DNA of 64,000 nt from Azolla caroliniana. Lineage: Eukaryota; Polypodiophyta. Positions within the stretch are counted from its first letter, which is position 1. Each line of letters begins with the position of its first letter. The stretch spans positions 17,298,001-17,362,000 of the forward strand of contig JBHGNT010000006.1 of NCBI GenBank assembly GCA_043228905.1, read 5' to 3'. Under the pieces are notes generated by a model that worked only from the letters and a program-made list of their open reading frames with translations, was not told the DNA's origin and searched no databases. Of the stretch, positions 33,309 through 44,979 are shown piece by piece. A program made the translations under genes and the position numbers.

Positions 33309-33655
33309 GTTAGGAACTCTAGATGTTGTGAGCAACATAAGGGCTAAAGACAAAAATAAAGATCAAGGAGACAAAGATGAGGCGAAACGAGAATACTAGA
33401 TTGATGTGTCAATGACTGGTGTTGAATCCCTTGAAAGGGACCGAGGATGTTACAAGTATTTATACAATTTTCAAGATTGAATATCTCTAGAATATACTAA
33501 CGACCAGAATATTCTCGAATTTATTATACACTAACTCTACAACATATACAAGTTCACAATCGAATGTGGACAGTTCACAAGAGTTTCCATATGGTTAACA
33601 CAACACAATGTATTGTGTGTGTTAAAAGTTAGAGGTTCGAGTCTAGAAAGTGACA

Positions 33656-33978
33656 TTATCCCCCTTTTTACATTGCCTTCCCAAACCGGTCCTTGGTTTA
33701 AGGGGATACTGTTGATGAAAATCTTAGACCACCTCCAAAGTATTTCGTATATCCTAGAGAAGGAGTAACCCTTCTAGAAGACGAGGTATTGAACACAAAC
33801 AAGCATGAGCAACCTTCCCCAAGACTGGAACACGAATACCAACAGGTGTGAGCGACCATGTGTGGTCCTCACGGGGAGCATGAACACCAACGGGCATGAG
33901 CGACCATGTGCGGTCCTCGTCGGGAATTGGAACACGAATACCAATAGGCGTGAGTGACCATGTGTGGTCCTTACGGGG
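33656..33978. other. 3' internal end of the unidentified gypsy, plus three short repeats
   Basis: After the polypurine tract comes noncoding sequence with a second tract-like TTTAAGGGGATA followed by TGTTGATGAAAATC (33711), a possible LTR start on the + strand. 33826-33978 holds three diverged units around GACCATGTGTGGTCCT spaced 48 and 54 bp apart. No gene. Confidence 0.4.
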
Positions 33979-35802
33979 ATTACCAAGGCGGTCACCCTAT
34001 TGCTTTTGAAAGTAAGAAGCTTGATGCTGGTCAATCTCAGTATTCAGTTCAAGAGAAAGAGTTGTTTGCGGTAATACATACACTTAAAACATGGAGGCAC
34101 TATCTTTATGGAAATAAATTTGTGGTTACAACAAACCATCAATCATTGAAGTATTTTTGTGACCAGCCAGATCTTGTTGGTCGTAAAGGCCATTGGGCCG
34201 ACCTTATGCAAGATTTTGATTTTTCCATACGGTATCGCAAGGGTTCTATGAACACTGTTGCGGATGCTCTTAGTCGCATTAAAGAAGTTAACATGCTTAG
34301 CTTCACGGAAATAAAATCTGATCTTTTAGATCACCTTCGAGGGAAATACCTTGATGACAGTTATTTTTCGAAATACTGGACGAAAGCCGAATTTGTTTTA
34401 GATGCCGATACTAGCACCCTACCCTCGAAGGCGACCTTTCACATTACAAACGGTTTGCTCTACCGTAGTGGAAAGGTCTGTGTTCCAGATTTACCAAACG
34501 TAAAACAGAAAATTCTTCATGAATGTCATGATGCACCATCTGCTGGTCATCCTGGAATACAACGCACACTTATTCTCATCTCGAGTACTTTTTTCTGGCC
34601 TAAGGTGCGCACTGACGTGCATAAATACGTAACTCAATGCTTACAATGTCAAATTAATAAGTTGGAACGACTTAAAGCTGTTGGTCTTTTACATCCCTTA
34701 GATATTCCCAACAAAAAATGGGAAAGTATCTCGATGGATTTTATTGTTAGTTTACCTCATACATAGAGGGGTCATGATGCCATTTGGGTTGTCGTTGACA
34801 GACTAACAAAATTGGCTAGATTTATTCCTACCAAAACCACGGTAACCGCTCAACTATTGGCTTATCAATTTGTTGATGAGTTATTTCGTTTTTATGGATT
34901 ACCAATGGATATTGTTAGTGATCGAGATTCCAAGTTTACTAGTGACTTTTGGACTCAAGTCTTTAAGAAACTAGAAACTACATTGAGCATGAGTTCCGCA
35001 GATCATCCTCAATCTGATGGACAAATTGAACAAGTTATTCAAATTATTGAGGACATGCTTCGAGCTTATGTAGAAAAAAACCCCTTCTAAGTGGGAGCAA
35101 TACCTTCCTATCTTAGAATTTGCCTATAATAGCTCTAAACATACATCCACTGGATATAGTCCTTTTATGTGGATGTATGGTTCTCAGCCACGTGCCCTAG
35201 TTGATGTCACGGTTCATCGTGATACATTAGACAGTACACACAATTTTTTGCAAGACATGAACCAAATGTTGCATATTGCCAAAGAGAATGTCAAGACAGG
35301 TCAAGATCGTGCTCGATTTTATGCTGCTCAGGATAGACGTCCTCGTGCATTTAGTATTGGTCAAAAAGATTTTTTGCATGTCCCTACTGACTCTACGTCA
35401 TTGTCTACGAGCAAGTGCGCTAAGTTAGCCCCACGATATTGTGGCCCATTTGAAATCCTTAAGCGGGTTGGGTCATCTGCTTATCACCTTGCCTTACCCC
35501 GTAACGTTGATATTCATCCTGTTTTTCACATCAGTCGTCTAAAACTATTTTTAGGCTCTAGTGATAACACCATCACAATCCAAGATCTTGTAATGTTAGA
35601 GGATTTTTCTTACAAACCTCATGTTCCTGAACGAATTCTTGATTCTTGTACTAAATGTTTATGTTCTAAAGAGATTCAGCTATTCAAGATCAAATGGATG
35701 GATAAACCTATTGATGATGCCACATGGGAACACGAGCATACTCTTAAGGCACAATTTCCTCACTTTATATTGCAAGAGTGCAATCTTTTGAAGTACGGGA
35801 GT
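33979..35802 (+). pseudogene. Gyp4 RNase H, integrase and chromodomain
   Basis: RNase H: GGHPIAFESKKLDAGQSQYS, FDFSIRYRKGS, VADALSRI. Integrase zinc domain: GHPGIQRTL and TQCLQCQ; core: SMDFIVSLP, SDRDSKF, SDGQIEQV (catalytic D, D, E all present); tail: PRYCGPFEILKRVG, HPVFHISRLK. Chromodomain: ERILDSCTKCLCSKE, FKIKWMDKP, ATWEHE near 35630-35770. One in-frame TAG at 34764-34766 and a one-base insertion in the A/C run near 35080 disrupt it; otherwise it is well preserved. Confidence 0.9.
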
Positions 35803-35803
35803 A

Positions 35804-35931
35804 TGTTATGTACACATAACATTGGTGAGGGTAGGTCACCAATATTTACATTAGTGAAGGGTATGTTCACTAATGTTAAAAAGGGGACTAATGATTGGAT
35901 AGAAGGAATGATAGGTGCATGCACCTATCAT
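35804..35931. repeat. Four inverted repeats at the start of the Gyp4 LTR
   Basis: 35804-35821: TGTTATGT/ACATAACA, 2-nt loop. 35822-35842: TTGGTGA/TCACCAA, loop GGGTAGG. 35848-35876: ACATTAGTGAA/TTCACTAATGT, loop GGGTATG. 35908-35931: perfect 24-bp palindrome with half-site ATGATAGGTGCA. All arms pair without mismatch. Confidence 0.95.
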
Positions 35932-35999
35932 GATTTGGACAACCAATGAATGGAGAGCCTTTTAGAAAGGCACATCTATTCAAGGGGCCTAGGAAAAGG

Positions 36000-36007
36000 T
36001 ATAAATA
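36000..36007 (+). promoter_or_regulatory. Gyp4 LTR TATA box
   Basis: TATAAATA about 195 bp into the LTR, downstream of the hairpins. Promoter role inferred from position. Confidence 0.5.
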
Positions 36008-36245
36008 TGAGGCTTAGCTACCCTCATAATCACATTACGTCGAAAGGCTGTTGTCTTAGACACCGGTGGTGCGGGCAAGGCTTTCGTGTTTATCTCTTCC
36101 AAGGTATTAGTCATCCTAATATCCGGTGGTATGGGACGTCGGTGATAGGTTGGCTATGTCTAGATCATAGCTCGGGGGTGGTCGGGTGGAACGGGTTCTT
36201 CTATCCATTCTATTTTCCTTCTTTTACTTTAGTTTGGTCTATTGA

Positions 36246-37137
36246 TTAGTAATAGACTCTTAACACGTAGGGCCCACATAGATGTCCGACTACAAATATC
36301 TCTTCTTGTCCGAATGCCGATTTTTCTCCGGAGAGTGTTAGTTGCACATCTTCTAACTTTCGTAGCACTTTCTCAGAATCGCAAATATGGTCAACCACGA
36401 ACTTTTGGCATCCTCGATCATCCATAGTCTCATCTTTTTCTTCCACTACACACCCTTTAATCAGAATGTCATCTAGGAACGACATTGTTATCTCCGGAGA
36501 GTGTTAGTTGCACATCTTCTAACTTTCGTAGCACTTTCTCAGAATCGCAAATATGGTCAACCACGAACTTTTGGCATCCTCGATCATCCATAGTCTCATC
36601 TTTTTCTTCCACTACACACCCTTTAATCAGAATGTCATCTAGGAACGACATTGTTATCTCCTGAATGTAGTCCCGGAGCACCTTGTTCATTGCATTCATA
36701 ATATGTGCAACAAAATTTGTCGCTCCTTGTGGTAGCGTGCACATCTGAACTAATCCAATCGGTGTTCGCATTGTAGTAATGTCCTGGCTATCCATAGCTA
36801 ATTGGAATTGGTCATATCCGGAATATAGGTCTCCGATAGAGTATATCGCACGTCCGGCAAATGCCTCTGCAAATTCATCCACTATCGCTCCGGAATTCCA
36901 GATCATGACCTTGTTCACCGGTTGCAAATCTTGAATGAATCGGAGTGACCCATTCTTCTTAGGAACCGTAAACCATCGATTTGAGTATGGAGCATTTGAT
37001 GGCTCTAGAATCCCCATCGCCATCTTTTCCTTGACCAATTCAATGATTTTCGGAATATGCGCTTGTGGCAACTGAATTGGCTTCACCTTCCATGGCACAT
37101 GATCAATCGTGAAGATCACCATCGGCTTCATTATATT
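36246..37137 (-). pseudogene. Gyp5 reverse transcriptase
   Basis: Contains MGILEPSNAPYSNRWFTVPK, NGSLRFIQDLQPVNK, YSIGDLYSGYDQFQLA, RTPIGLVQMCTLPQGATN and SFLDDILIKGC (FLDD in place of YxDD). A perfect 166-bp tandem duplication at 36326-36657 repeats the stretch after FLDD and shifts the frame, since 166 is not a multiple of three. The domain is cut at 36246 soon after the VVGHLCGPY motif. Confidence 0.88.
36326..36657. repeat. Perfect 166-bp tandem duplication in Gyp5 RT
   Basis: Copies 36326-36491 and 36492-36657 appear identical base for base, from CTCCGGAGAGTGTTAG to ACGACATTGTTAT. Confidence 0.93.
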
Positions 37138-38935
37138 TGGATCAACACACCTATCTCTTTTGGTGTGAATGCGAATGGTTTTCCATGCTGCTCCAAGATC
37201 TCACGAAATCGTTCTTCTTCATTCTTTAAGAGGAACCTGCCTCCACCAATCCGGAGTTTCTTTCGGGTCTCATCAGTAAATGTATGTTCAATATCCATGG
37301 AATTCTGAAGGGTCGGATCTTTCGAGACTTCTTTCATCTTTTGTTCACTATTGGTGGGTAACGGTCCCGTAGATAGTTTCACCTTCTTTTCCACGGTCTT
37401 ATATTTCGTACATTCCATTGCTTCTTCTTTGTGGAGTGCATCCGGCTCCATTTCCGCAATGATCTTCTACATCTCGACCGATTCCACCGGAACTACCCGG
37501 TCTTCATGGTGATTCTCTTCTTCAAACTCTTCAAGCCTTTGCAATGTGCTTCTGTAGAACACTTCTTCAATTACTCCAGTGATTTCTTCATCTTCTTTTA
37601 TGATTGATGTTGACCGTAGCTCATCTTGCATCTTCCGGAATTCTTTTCTCATTACTCCTATCACGGCCATGTACGTAGATGCCCCATCCGGACTAGTTCG
37701 CACTTGTTTCGCTTCGAGAGGTTTCTTCCTGTGTGGGGTATCAGGGCTTCTCGAACTATCACTTCCCCACTCCGCAATAGTCCGCTTTAAAAATCCGGTT
37801 CTGTTTGGGACAAGAGCTCTCTCTTGTTCCTTTCGTGATTCGATGGCACAATGAGGAATTGGACAGTTTTCCCTCCACTTTGGCTCCGAATTCGTGAAAA
37901 AGCTGCTCCACTATCGAGCACCTTCATTTCCATCTGTGATGCCATGATAAAGGGTTGCTCAAGGATCACGGAATGTGAAATCTCATCTTGCACGAAGAAA
38001 TTTTGGTCAATCTCCACATCTTTGATCTTCACTGTCACATCCAGACAAGCCGCAAATAGATCTTTCGTGACTTTTTTGGTTGGCCGGATCTTCCATCCAT
38101 GGCTAGAGTTTATAGGCCACTTCCCCTTCTGGTAGAACTCCTTGGACATCAAAGTGATCTCTGACCCGTGATCAATCAATGCTAGTACGGGATCTTTGAT
38201 GTTTCCGATTCAAATCGGAGTCTCCGTAGTTGCGCGTGCCCAGTTTCGCCTTGTGTAGTGGGAGTTCGGAATTTCATCCTCTACTTCTATGTCGTTCATT
38301 TGAATGGTATTCACATTCACCCTTGGAGCATTTTCCTCCGTAGTTTGTCTCTTTCTTTTTACGAGATCCACAAGAAGGTGATGGAACTCCTTCTTCACTA
38401 TTAAGTAATTCCCGGAGAGAAAATTCCACCCGACTATCAAGGATTCTCTCTTCGAACACCTTCTTTAGGTCCGTCAGTTGTTCGATGTCCGAAGCGAGTT
38501 TGAATGCCAGAATTGGTTTTCCTTTCCCCTTCCCTTAGGAGTTCCAGCTTTCCGGCGTCTTTGATGGCTCGACTGCATCATCCGTGTGCCGTCGCTTCTC
38601 GTCTACATACACTTCATGCAATTGACATAAGGCATACACGCTATTCTTATCTACGGGGCACTCCCATCCCATAGCTTCCCGGATACCTTTCGTAGTACTC
38701 AAGATGTTATCAAAGTCGGCTTTCTCCGAGATTTCTAGCACTTTTGGCCAAAAAGATGTCTTTGCTCTAGATGACTCCCCCACACGTATTCTCGTGGTTG
38801 TCGCATAATTGCTTTTTGCTGCTATCTCCTCCTCTAGGACCTTCTTCATGCCGCCTTTCGGAAGTCCGTCCGGAGTGGGTTCCTAGATTCCATCGAATGA
38901 ATCCGATTTCCCTCGTAATAGATAAGATCCCGTCA
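37138..38935 (-). pseudogene. Gyp5 protease region and pre-RT linker
   Basis: Protease motif IDHGSEITLMSKEFY lies near 38130-38180 (D-H-G in place of D-S/T-G), followed by KGKWPINSSHGWKIRPT and VEIDQNFFVQDEISHSVILEQPF. Further downstream come a linker with several stops (near 37784, 37464 and 37131) and FTDETRKKLRIGGGRFL before RT. The region between knuckle and protease is shared with Gyp3 (ERILDSRVEFSLRELL). Broken by frame changes. Confidence 0.8.
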
Positions 38936-39659
38936 TAGCACCTCCTTGTGCTCATCGCAATCCTTGCGATCATGTTCAGTGCTATCGCACCATATGCACC
39001 GACGGTCCATATACTTGGAACTTGTGGGACGCTCTTCCGACTTCTTCACCACTACGATTTTCAGATTCTCCATCTCCTTCAGCAACTGCTCCACCGTGGT
39101 TGCGTCGATTCCCTTCTCGGTCTTAGTCTCCCGAGCCCATAGTTGATGGTCTTCCAATCTGGATATTGGTTTTGGAATTGGTTCTAAAATCCTCTTTTCA
39201 TCATTACCAAGCCATTGCCCCCTTTTTATGTATCGCACAATGATGTCCCACACAGTTTCCCATGTATTGGTAAGGCCACTCTCAGTAGATGTGTCTTCTA
39301 GAAGCACTACAAGGTCTTCCCGGTCCCGAACGTCCACGGCTTGTAATAACATGATCACTTTGTCCGGTGCAAGGATAGCTTGATCTCTCGCGGACAACAT
39401 CACGAATCAACTTTTGATGCCGAAAACACATCGAGGACCTTCAGCCCCTTGTCCGGCGTTTCCACCCAATCTTCGAATCCTCTCCACATTGCCTTGGATG
39501 AGTCCTCGATAGCGAACGTAGTCTTCAACACTTCCCATGTTGGATTTTGTTGTCATAACCTGCGGATACTCCCTTGAAGCCCGTCCGTAGCCACCCGATT
39601 GAAGGATGTCACTTGCAGTCCTTCCGATATTCCGCACCGTAGCATCTCCACCTTGTAGT
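38936..39659 (-). pseudogene. Gyp5 gag, C-terminal part
   Basis: Includes DVRDREDLVVLLED and a knuckle CIWCDSTEHDRKDC (C-X2-C-X4-H-X4-C) near 38960-39010. Upstream, GLQGGDATVRNIGRTASD joins the N-terminal part across Gyp1b. Frame broken near 39405. Confidence 0.8.
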
Positions 39660-39664
39660 CCCGT

Positions 39665-40098
39665 TGTCAGGATCAATACTAAGACAGAGAAGGAATTAGT
39701 TCTAAAAGATGAGGATTAGTACTAAGAGAGGCATAGAACTCTCGAGAGAAGGAGAGAGTGAGCGAGAGCGAGAGAGATAGAGAGAGAGAAAGGATGAGAG
39801 AATGATGATAAAAGATATATATTATGTGAAGAGAGTATACAATACTAGCTAGGAGGCTTAAGATTGGCTTTGAACCGATTTGGTTTGAAATAATGCTTTG
39901 TGCCTCCTTTTATAGTGTTCTTAGGAATACTCCTAAAGTTTCTAGAATGTTCCAGAAAAATTTGGAATATAGATCAATTTTCTATAATAAAACATAAATG
40001 AAAATAATATTTTACATGTTACAATGTATGGTCTAATAGTCAAGAGCTCGGCCCATGTAGCATAAGGTCATGGGTTCGAGTCTTGCCATATCATGACA
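39665..40098 (-). repeat. Gyp1b 3' LTR
   Basis: 434 bp, TGTCAGG to CATGACA. Followed by CTATCCCCCCTTTAAAA (40099-40115), the polypurine tract on the minus strand. Confidence 0.93.
40026..40092 (+). other. tRNA-like stretch in Gyp1b 3' LTR (antisense to the element)
   Basis: 67 bases. GTATGGT at the 5' end pairs over seven positions with GCCATAT at the 3' end (two G-U), like an acceptor stem. An A-box-like segment (CTAATAGTCAAGAGC) and a B-box GGTTCGAGTC follow in the right order. The T stem is weak, so it is degenerate. The other Gyp1 LTRs carry the same stretch (15923-15988, 22746-22812, 45489-45555). Confidence 0.55.
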
Positions 40099-40139
40099 CT
40101 ATCCCCCCTTTAAAACGACGAGTGTCATGAGTTGTTTTG

Positions 40140-41500
40140 GATGGAGGACCCGGTTTGTCTAGTTATTGACGATGGAAGTCTTCAAGAAGAGCACGAGCAT
40201 TGGTCACATTCTCTATCGGTTCCCAAGTACGTTTGCTGGGACTATATCCTAGCCAATCGATTAGATAGTAGAGCTTGTTGCGAACAATCTTGGAATCAAG
40301 GATGGCGGCAACCTCGTACTCAGGTCCATCTTCAAGCTTGATCGGGGGTGGAGGTTGTGTAATACGTCCTGGGATGGTGTTCTCTTGAGAGGGTTAGAGG
40401 AGAGAACTATGAAACACCGGATGTATCCGAAGTTGCGGAGGTAGATCGAGACGAAAAGCGACATCATTAATCTTTCCTATAATACGGAAATGACCTAATC
40501 GTCGATAATCCAACTTCTCGCATGGGCGAGTAGTCTTGATGTGTAATCGTAGTAGCCATACCCAATCTCCAATGTTAAAATAGGATGGAAGTTGATGACG
40601 ATCCGCATAAACCTTGTGTGTTTGTTGAGGTTGTTGGAGATGAGTAGATAAATCAGCTTGTATCTTGCGTAACCGCTCTAAACGATCCTGTGCGCAAGGA
40701 TTTGTTGACAACTCTGGGGTTTCAAATACACACCACAGGGGGTGAGGACCCGTATAAGCATAAAATGGCATAACCTTAGTCGATGCGTGGATAGAGTTAT
40801 TGTAGGCAAAGTCGGCGAAGTGGAGAATATCTACCCAGTCATCCTGATGATAGCTTAGAAAGCACCAAAGATACTACTCTAGTGTTTGATTTTGTTCGTT
40901 TTGCTTGGCCATCTGTTTGTGGGTGGTAGTTGGAGGAGAGGTTACAAGTGACCTTGAGCATTTTAAAAAGGTGCTTCCAGAATTTCGATACGAACTGGGG
41001 TCCACGATCGCTGATGATACTATCGGGAAGGCCATGATGCCGACATACTTCACGCATGACAATTTCAACGGTTTCTTCATTGGATATTTCCTTAGTACAT
41101 GGCAAGAAATGAGCCATCTTTGTATATCGATCTACAACTATTAGAATCGCATTGAACCCCTTAGAGACTGGAAGATCTGTGATGAAGTCTAGAGCAATGG
41201 ATTGCCATGACTTGCTTGGAATTGGTAATGGTTCTAATAAACCATATGGATGATGCCTTGGCATTTTTGCTCTACAGCATGTATCACAAGTCTGAACAAA
41301 ATCTTCGACAAATTGTCGCATACGGGGCCACCAAAATGATCGTTGTACTAAATCTAATGTTTTAGTGCTACCAAAATGCCCAACTGTATATGTGTCATGA
41401 TAGTTTTGGACTACTTGAAGGTGGCAAGAACGATTAGGAACATACAAGAGCTCATTAAAGAATAGTAACCCATCATGGTATTTGAATTGCCGATAGTCCG
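40140..41500 (-). pseudogene. Gyp1b integrase and chromodomain
   Basis: Zinc domain GHFGSTKTLDL and DTCCR; core IALDFITDLP, ISDRGPQFVSKFW, YHPQTDGQAKRTK. The catalytic Glu of GQAER is Lys here, and a one-base insertion follows, shifting the frame. The tail resumes at 40771 with LGHFRIIGKI, HPVFHSSLL, and a chromodomain (DWLGYSPSK-like, WEPIENVTNARALLEDFH) is readable to about 40145. Confidence 0.87.
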
Positions 41501-43180
41501 TACTTGGTGGTTGCGACTATGAACAAGATGGTCGAGAGGGATCAATTTGTGGTAGAATGGCTTGGGCGAAAGCATCGGTCTTCAAGTCCTCACGTATAGT
41601 ATCAATAACGTGGGAATCCATGGGCATGCCAAAGACTTGTGTGGCTTGCAGTCGTGTCGGTCCCAAGATTACTTGCTTTTGGTTATCAAAAGCTGGCTTG
41701 TTGGGCGCGATGCTAGGTACAAACGCTGTGATAAGGCATCTGCCTTCCCTTGGTGCTTCCCCAGACGATATGTAATTTTGAAGTCGAAACGTGTGAGGAA
41801 GTGGACCCACCGAGCTTGACGTCGATTTAACATAGGAGCGTCCTGAAAGTAGGCAAGGTTTTTGTGGTCACTAAATACGGTGACTTCATGAGAGGATCCC
41901 TCTAGAAAATGCCTCCATTGCGTAAAAGAGTCCAGTATTGCCAATAGCTCCTTATCATGAATTTCATAGTTGATTTCGGTGGCGTCAAACTTGCGTGAGT
42001 GAAAAGCCACATGATATAGCTTCTCATCATTACCCCGTTGTGACAGAATGCTCTCCAATGCGAAATCCGATGCGTCTACTTCAATAATGAATGGTTTTTC
42101 CGGATCGACATGAGCTAGAATTGGAGCCGATGTAAATGCCTTTTTAAGACTCTCGAAAGCCATGTCCACTTCTTTAGACCAAACAAACGATTGTCCCTTC
42201 CTGGTAAGCTGTGTGAGAGGCAGAATGAGCTTTGAGTAATCTTGTATGAACTTCCGGTAAAAATTGGCAAAGCCTAAAATGCATTGCACATCTCGCACCG
42301 AACGCGGAGTCTGCCACTCTACCATAGTTTTGACCTTAGCTGGGTCCATGGAGATGCCTTCTGAGGAAATGACATAGCCCAGAAATTCCACCTGGTTGCA
42401 CCCAAAACTACAATTTTCCAGCTTTGCATAAAGAGCATGTTATCGAAGTTGTTTTAGTGCTAATAGTACATGAGAATCATGCTCTTCTTGGGTCTTCGAA
42501 TAAACCAGTAGATCATCCAAATAGATGATCAAACAAACGTCCAAGAGATCTCGGAATATATCATTTGGCATGTGTTGGAAGACTGTTGGCGCATCAGTGA
42601 GGCCAAACGACATAACCGTATACTCGAAGTGCCCATATCTAGTGCGAAAAGTGGTCTTCCATTCATCTCCTGGTCGGATTTGTACGAGGTTATAGGCTCC
42701 CCGTAAGTCGATTGTCGTGAAGAACCTGGCACCGTTGATCCGTTCTAAAAGACTTGAGATAAGGGGAAGTGCATACCTATTTCTGATTGTCACCTTATTC
42801 AAGCCACGGTAATCTACAACGAGACAAAGTGATCCATCCTTTTTCTTGACGAAGAAAATGGGTGCACCGGCTGGAGATTTTGAATGCCAAATGAAACCAT
42901 TTTCTGAATTCTCCTCTATATAGGATCGCAGAACTTGTAGCTCGGTTGGTGACAAATTGTAGATTGGTCCCCATGGTGGCTCTTTCCCCGGTTGTAAATC
43001 GATGGGGCAATCATACGGTCGATGGTGAGGAAGCGTATTGGCTTGTACTTTATCAAACACATCAGCATAATGATGATACTTCTTTGGAAGTTGATCGGTG
43101 GACTCCTCTTTAATGGTGTCTGAGGGCTTTATTGCTATTGCGAAGAGAAACATTTCTTCCTTGCGTCCTTCTTCCCGCAA
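41501..43180 (-). pseudogene. Gyp1b reverse transcriptase and RNase H
   Basis: RT motifs [65 protein letters not shown] near 42500, then a break near 42420 and continuation EFLGYVISSEGI, IEVDASDFALESILSQ, YEIHDKELLAIL, ADALSQRLYLA. A few substitutions in conserved positions and at least two frame breaks. Confidence 0.9.
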
Positions 43181-43640
43181 CTAATGTAGCGATATGGTTG
43201 CAATCTCATGAGTAGACCTTCGGGCTTTTCGATACTGGATTTCTCTTGTTCTCCAATCTATGTCTGGGTTATGTAATTTGAACCATGGTAATCCTAAAAC
43301 AATGGGGTGTTCTAGGATGCTAATTATATTAAATGATACTACACATGCTAGATTATCTAGGACAATATTAATGGGCTTTGACTCTTCTATGATATTTCCA
43401 GAAACAATGGGACGACCATCAATGACTACTACAGAGGCTGGACTCGGGAGTTTTCTGAGTGATATCTGATGAGCTTGGGCAAAGCTCCTATCCATGAAGC
43501 AAGAATTAGCTCCGGAATCTAGAAGTGCTAAGACATGTATTGGAGGGGTACTTTTAGTACTAGCTGTTACTTGGGCTACGAACACATTGCTAACTTGCTT
43601 AGAGGGAATGGAACCACTAATGGGCTGCATAGATCTAGGG
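43181..43640 (-). pseudogene. Gyp1b protease
   Basis: LALLDSGANSCFMD (standard DSG active site), VIDGRPIVSGN, HPIVLGLPW. Open for 154 residues, but its N-terminus is joined to gag by a deletion near 43640 that removed the knuckle. Confidence 0.87.
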
Positions 43641-44480
43641 CGCATTATATGACTCCCTCGGAAAAGGTTTCGCTACCACTAAGGCGTAGGTAGGCTCAGA
43701 TCTTGTCCTTGGCATCTGGATGACGTTCGTAACGCCGTTCGAAGAGGCGATTGTCACATTTCATTGCGCGACTGATTGCTTCTATTAATGACTTTGGTTC
43801 TTCGGGAAAGGTCAAGAGTAAATCTTTGACATCGTTACGTAGACCATAATGAAATTGCTCCATTAACGCTTGATCATCCCAGGGGATATCGGAGGCGAGT
43901 AGGTGAAAATCTGCAGCGTATGCGGAGGCTGGATGATCGCCTTGACATAGTTGTTGGATTTTGTTGATTGCTATCCTTATGCTGTCCTTATGTTGTCAGT
44001 ATCTCCAAAATAGGCTTTAAACTCACTTATAAATTCCTCAAAATTGTTTAGTAATGGAGATTCTCTTTCTAACAGCGGAGCGAACCATGCCAACGCTGAG
44101 CCACTTAACAATGTGCCTACTAAACCCACTCGTGATGCATCGGTGGGATATCGGGATGGATGCATTTCAATAACTAGTTGTACCTGATTAAGGAACCCTC
44201 TAAATTGCGATCGCGTTCCATCGAATTTCATGGGAAGGCCAATCTTGGGTTCTTTAGGAATCCCTTGTGTTGCGGGTCCTTGTTGTTGCATCACTATGAT
44301 GGTAGCTTCGAGTTGTTGCACACGTAACGTTATCTCCCCGTGTTGTTGTTTTTCCAGTGCTATTTGTTGAAGATCCCCCAACAAACGGTGATTTTCTTGT
44401 TCTAGTGCTACAAATTTCTCCTTTAAGCACTAGAGCTTCGAGAAAAAAGATCGGTATTCCTGAGCGCTAACAATTTCCAT
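43641..44480 (-). pseudogene. Gyp1b gag
   Basis: ATG at 44480 (MEIVSAQEY). Stop after about 17 codons, then ALEQENHRLLGDLQQIALEK (coiled-coil-like), RSQFRGFLNQVQLVIEMHP, WFAPLLERESPLLNNFEEF. A frame break near 43980. No knuckle remains. Confidence 0.83.
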
Positions 44481-44489
44481 TTTACTAGG

Positions 44490-44979
44490 TGTTGTCCATA
44501 GGCCATAAAAATAAATTAGTTAAATGTAATACGCCGGTAGGTAAGGCTAGTAGGTGAGGAAGGTAGAGTTTAGGAAAACGCTGAGCTTCGAGCCTCACAG
44601 TCAGCCGACGGCTCGGCTGTGTATGAAGATAAATTATATAAACCGAGGTCTACGTACCTCGGCAGGAGAAGATATCTATAGGATAGGCGAGGTCGTTTTC
44701 ATAGTTATAAGAGCTCTGTAAGGTCATCGACTGTGAGCCGTGTTTTGTAATCATCGATAATTGTTTGTAGTAATACATATCTATTAGCTCTTATTGTTTT
44801 CATCTGTGTTCCGTCGTTCCTACGATCTCAACTATGTTTATGCCCCGGGTTATATTCCGGGTATGCTCTCTGTTCTCTTCCCCTAATGATGCCTCTGTGC
44901 ACAAGTCTTCACGTTACACTTCCCTTGATACCGATAGCCTGTAGGCATATCGAAGGTGTTTCCAACGGAACGAATAACA
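44490..44979 (+). mobile_element. Solo LTR of an unrelated family in the Gyp1b leader
   Basis: 490 bp, TGTTGTCC to GAATAACA, with perfect target duplication CTAGG (44485-44489 and 44980-44984). The uninterrupted leader in Gyp1a (22238-22250) confirms the empty site. TATATAAACC near 44634 suggests + orientation. No other copy is in the window. Confidence 0.93.

Larger units (their letters stand above)
32391..33655 (-). mobile_element. Unidentified gypsy LTR, split by a Cop3-type solo LTR
   Basis: 33314-33655 ends GTGACA followed by TTATCCCCCTTTTT, a minus-strand polypurine tract, so this is an LTR read from right to left. Left of the solo LTR the same unit continues with an 88-bp repeat (32391-32478 and 32479-32529 plus 33309 onward, each with GATGGGGCTA and GGTTAGGAACTCTAG). 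The left limit is uncertain. Confidence 0.55.
33979..36245 (+). mobile_element. Gyp4, 3' half of a Ty3/gypsy chromovirus
   Basis: RNase H, integrase, chromodomain and part of the 3' LTR on the + strand. Nothing of gag, protease or the RT palm is present, so the 5' half was lost at about 33978. The LTR is cut near 36245, where Gyp5 sequence begins. Confidence 0.85.
35804..36245 (+). repeat. Gyp4 3' LTR, truncated
   Basis: Begins TGTTATGT after an ACGGGAG purine stretch. TATAAATA at 36000-36007. The end and the second LTR are missing. The first 130 bp consist of inverted repeats (next entry). Confidence 0.75.

Noticed and set aside
32905-33399. 164-residue reading with an 18-residue repeat, and matching repeats on the minus strand
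   Set aside because: The repeats follow from a 54-bp DNA minisatellite in a copia LTR. The LTR ends and target duplication explain the locus.
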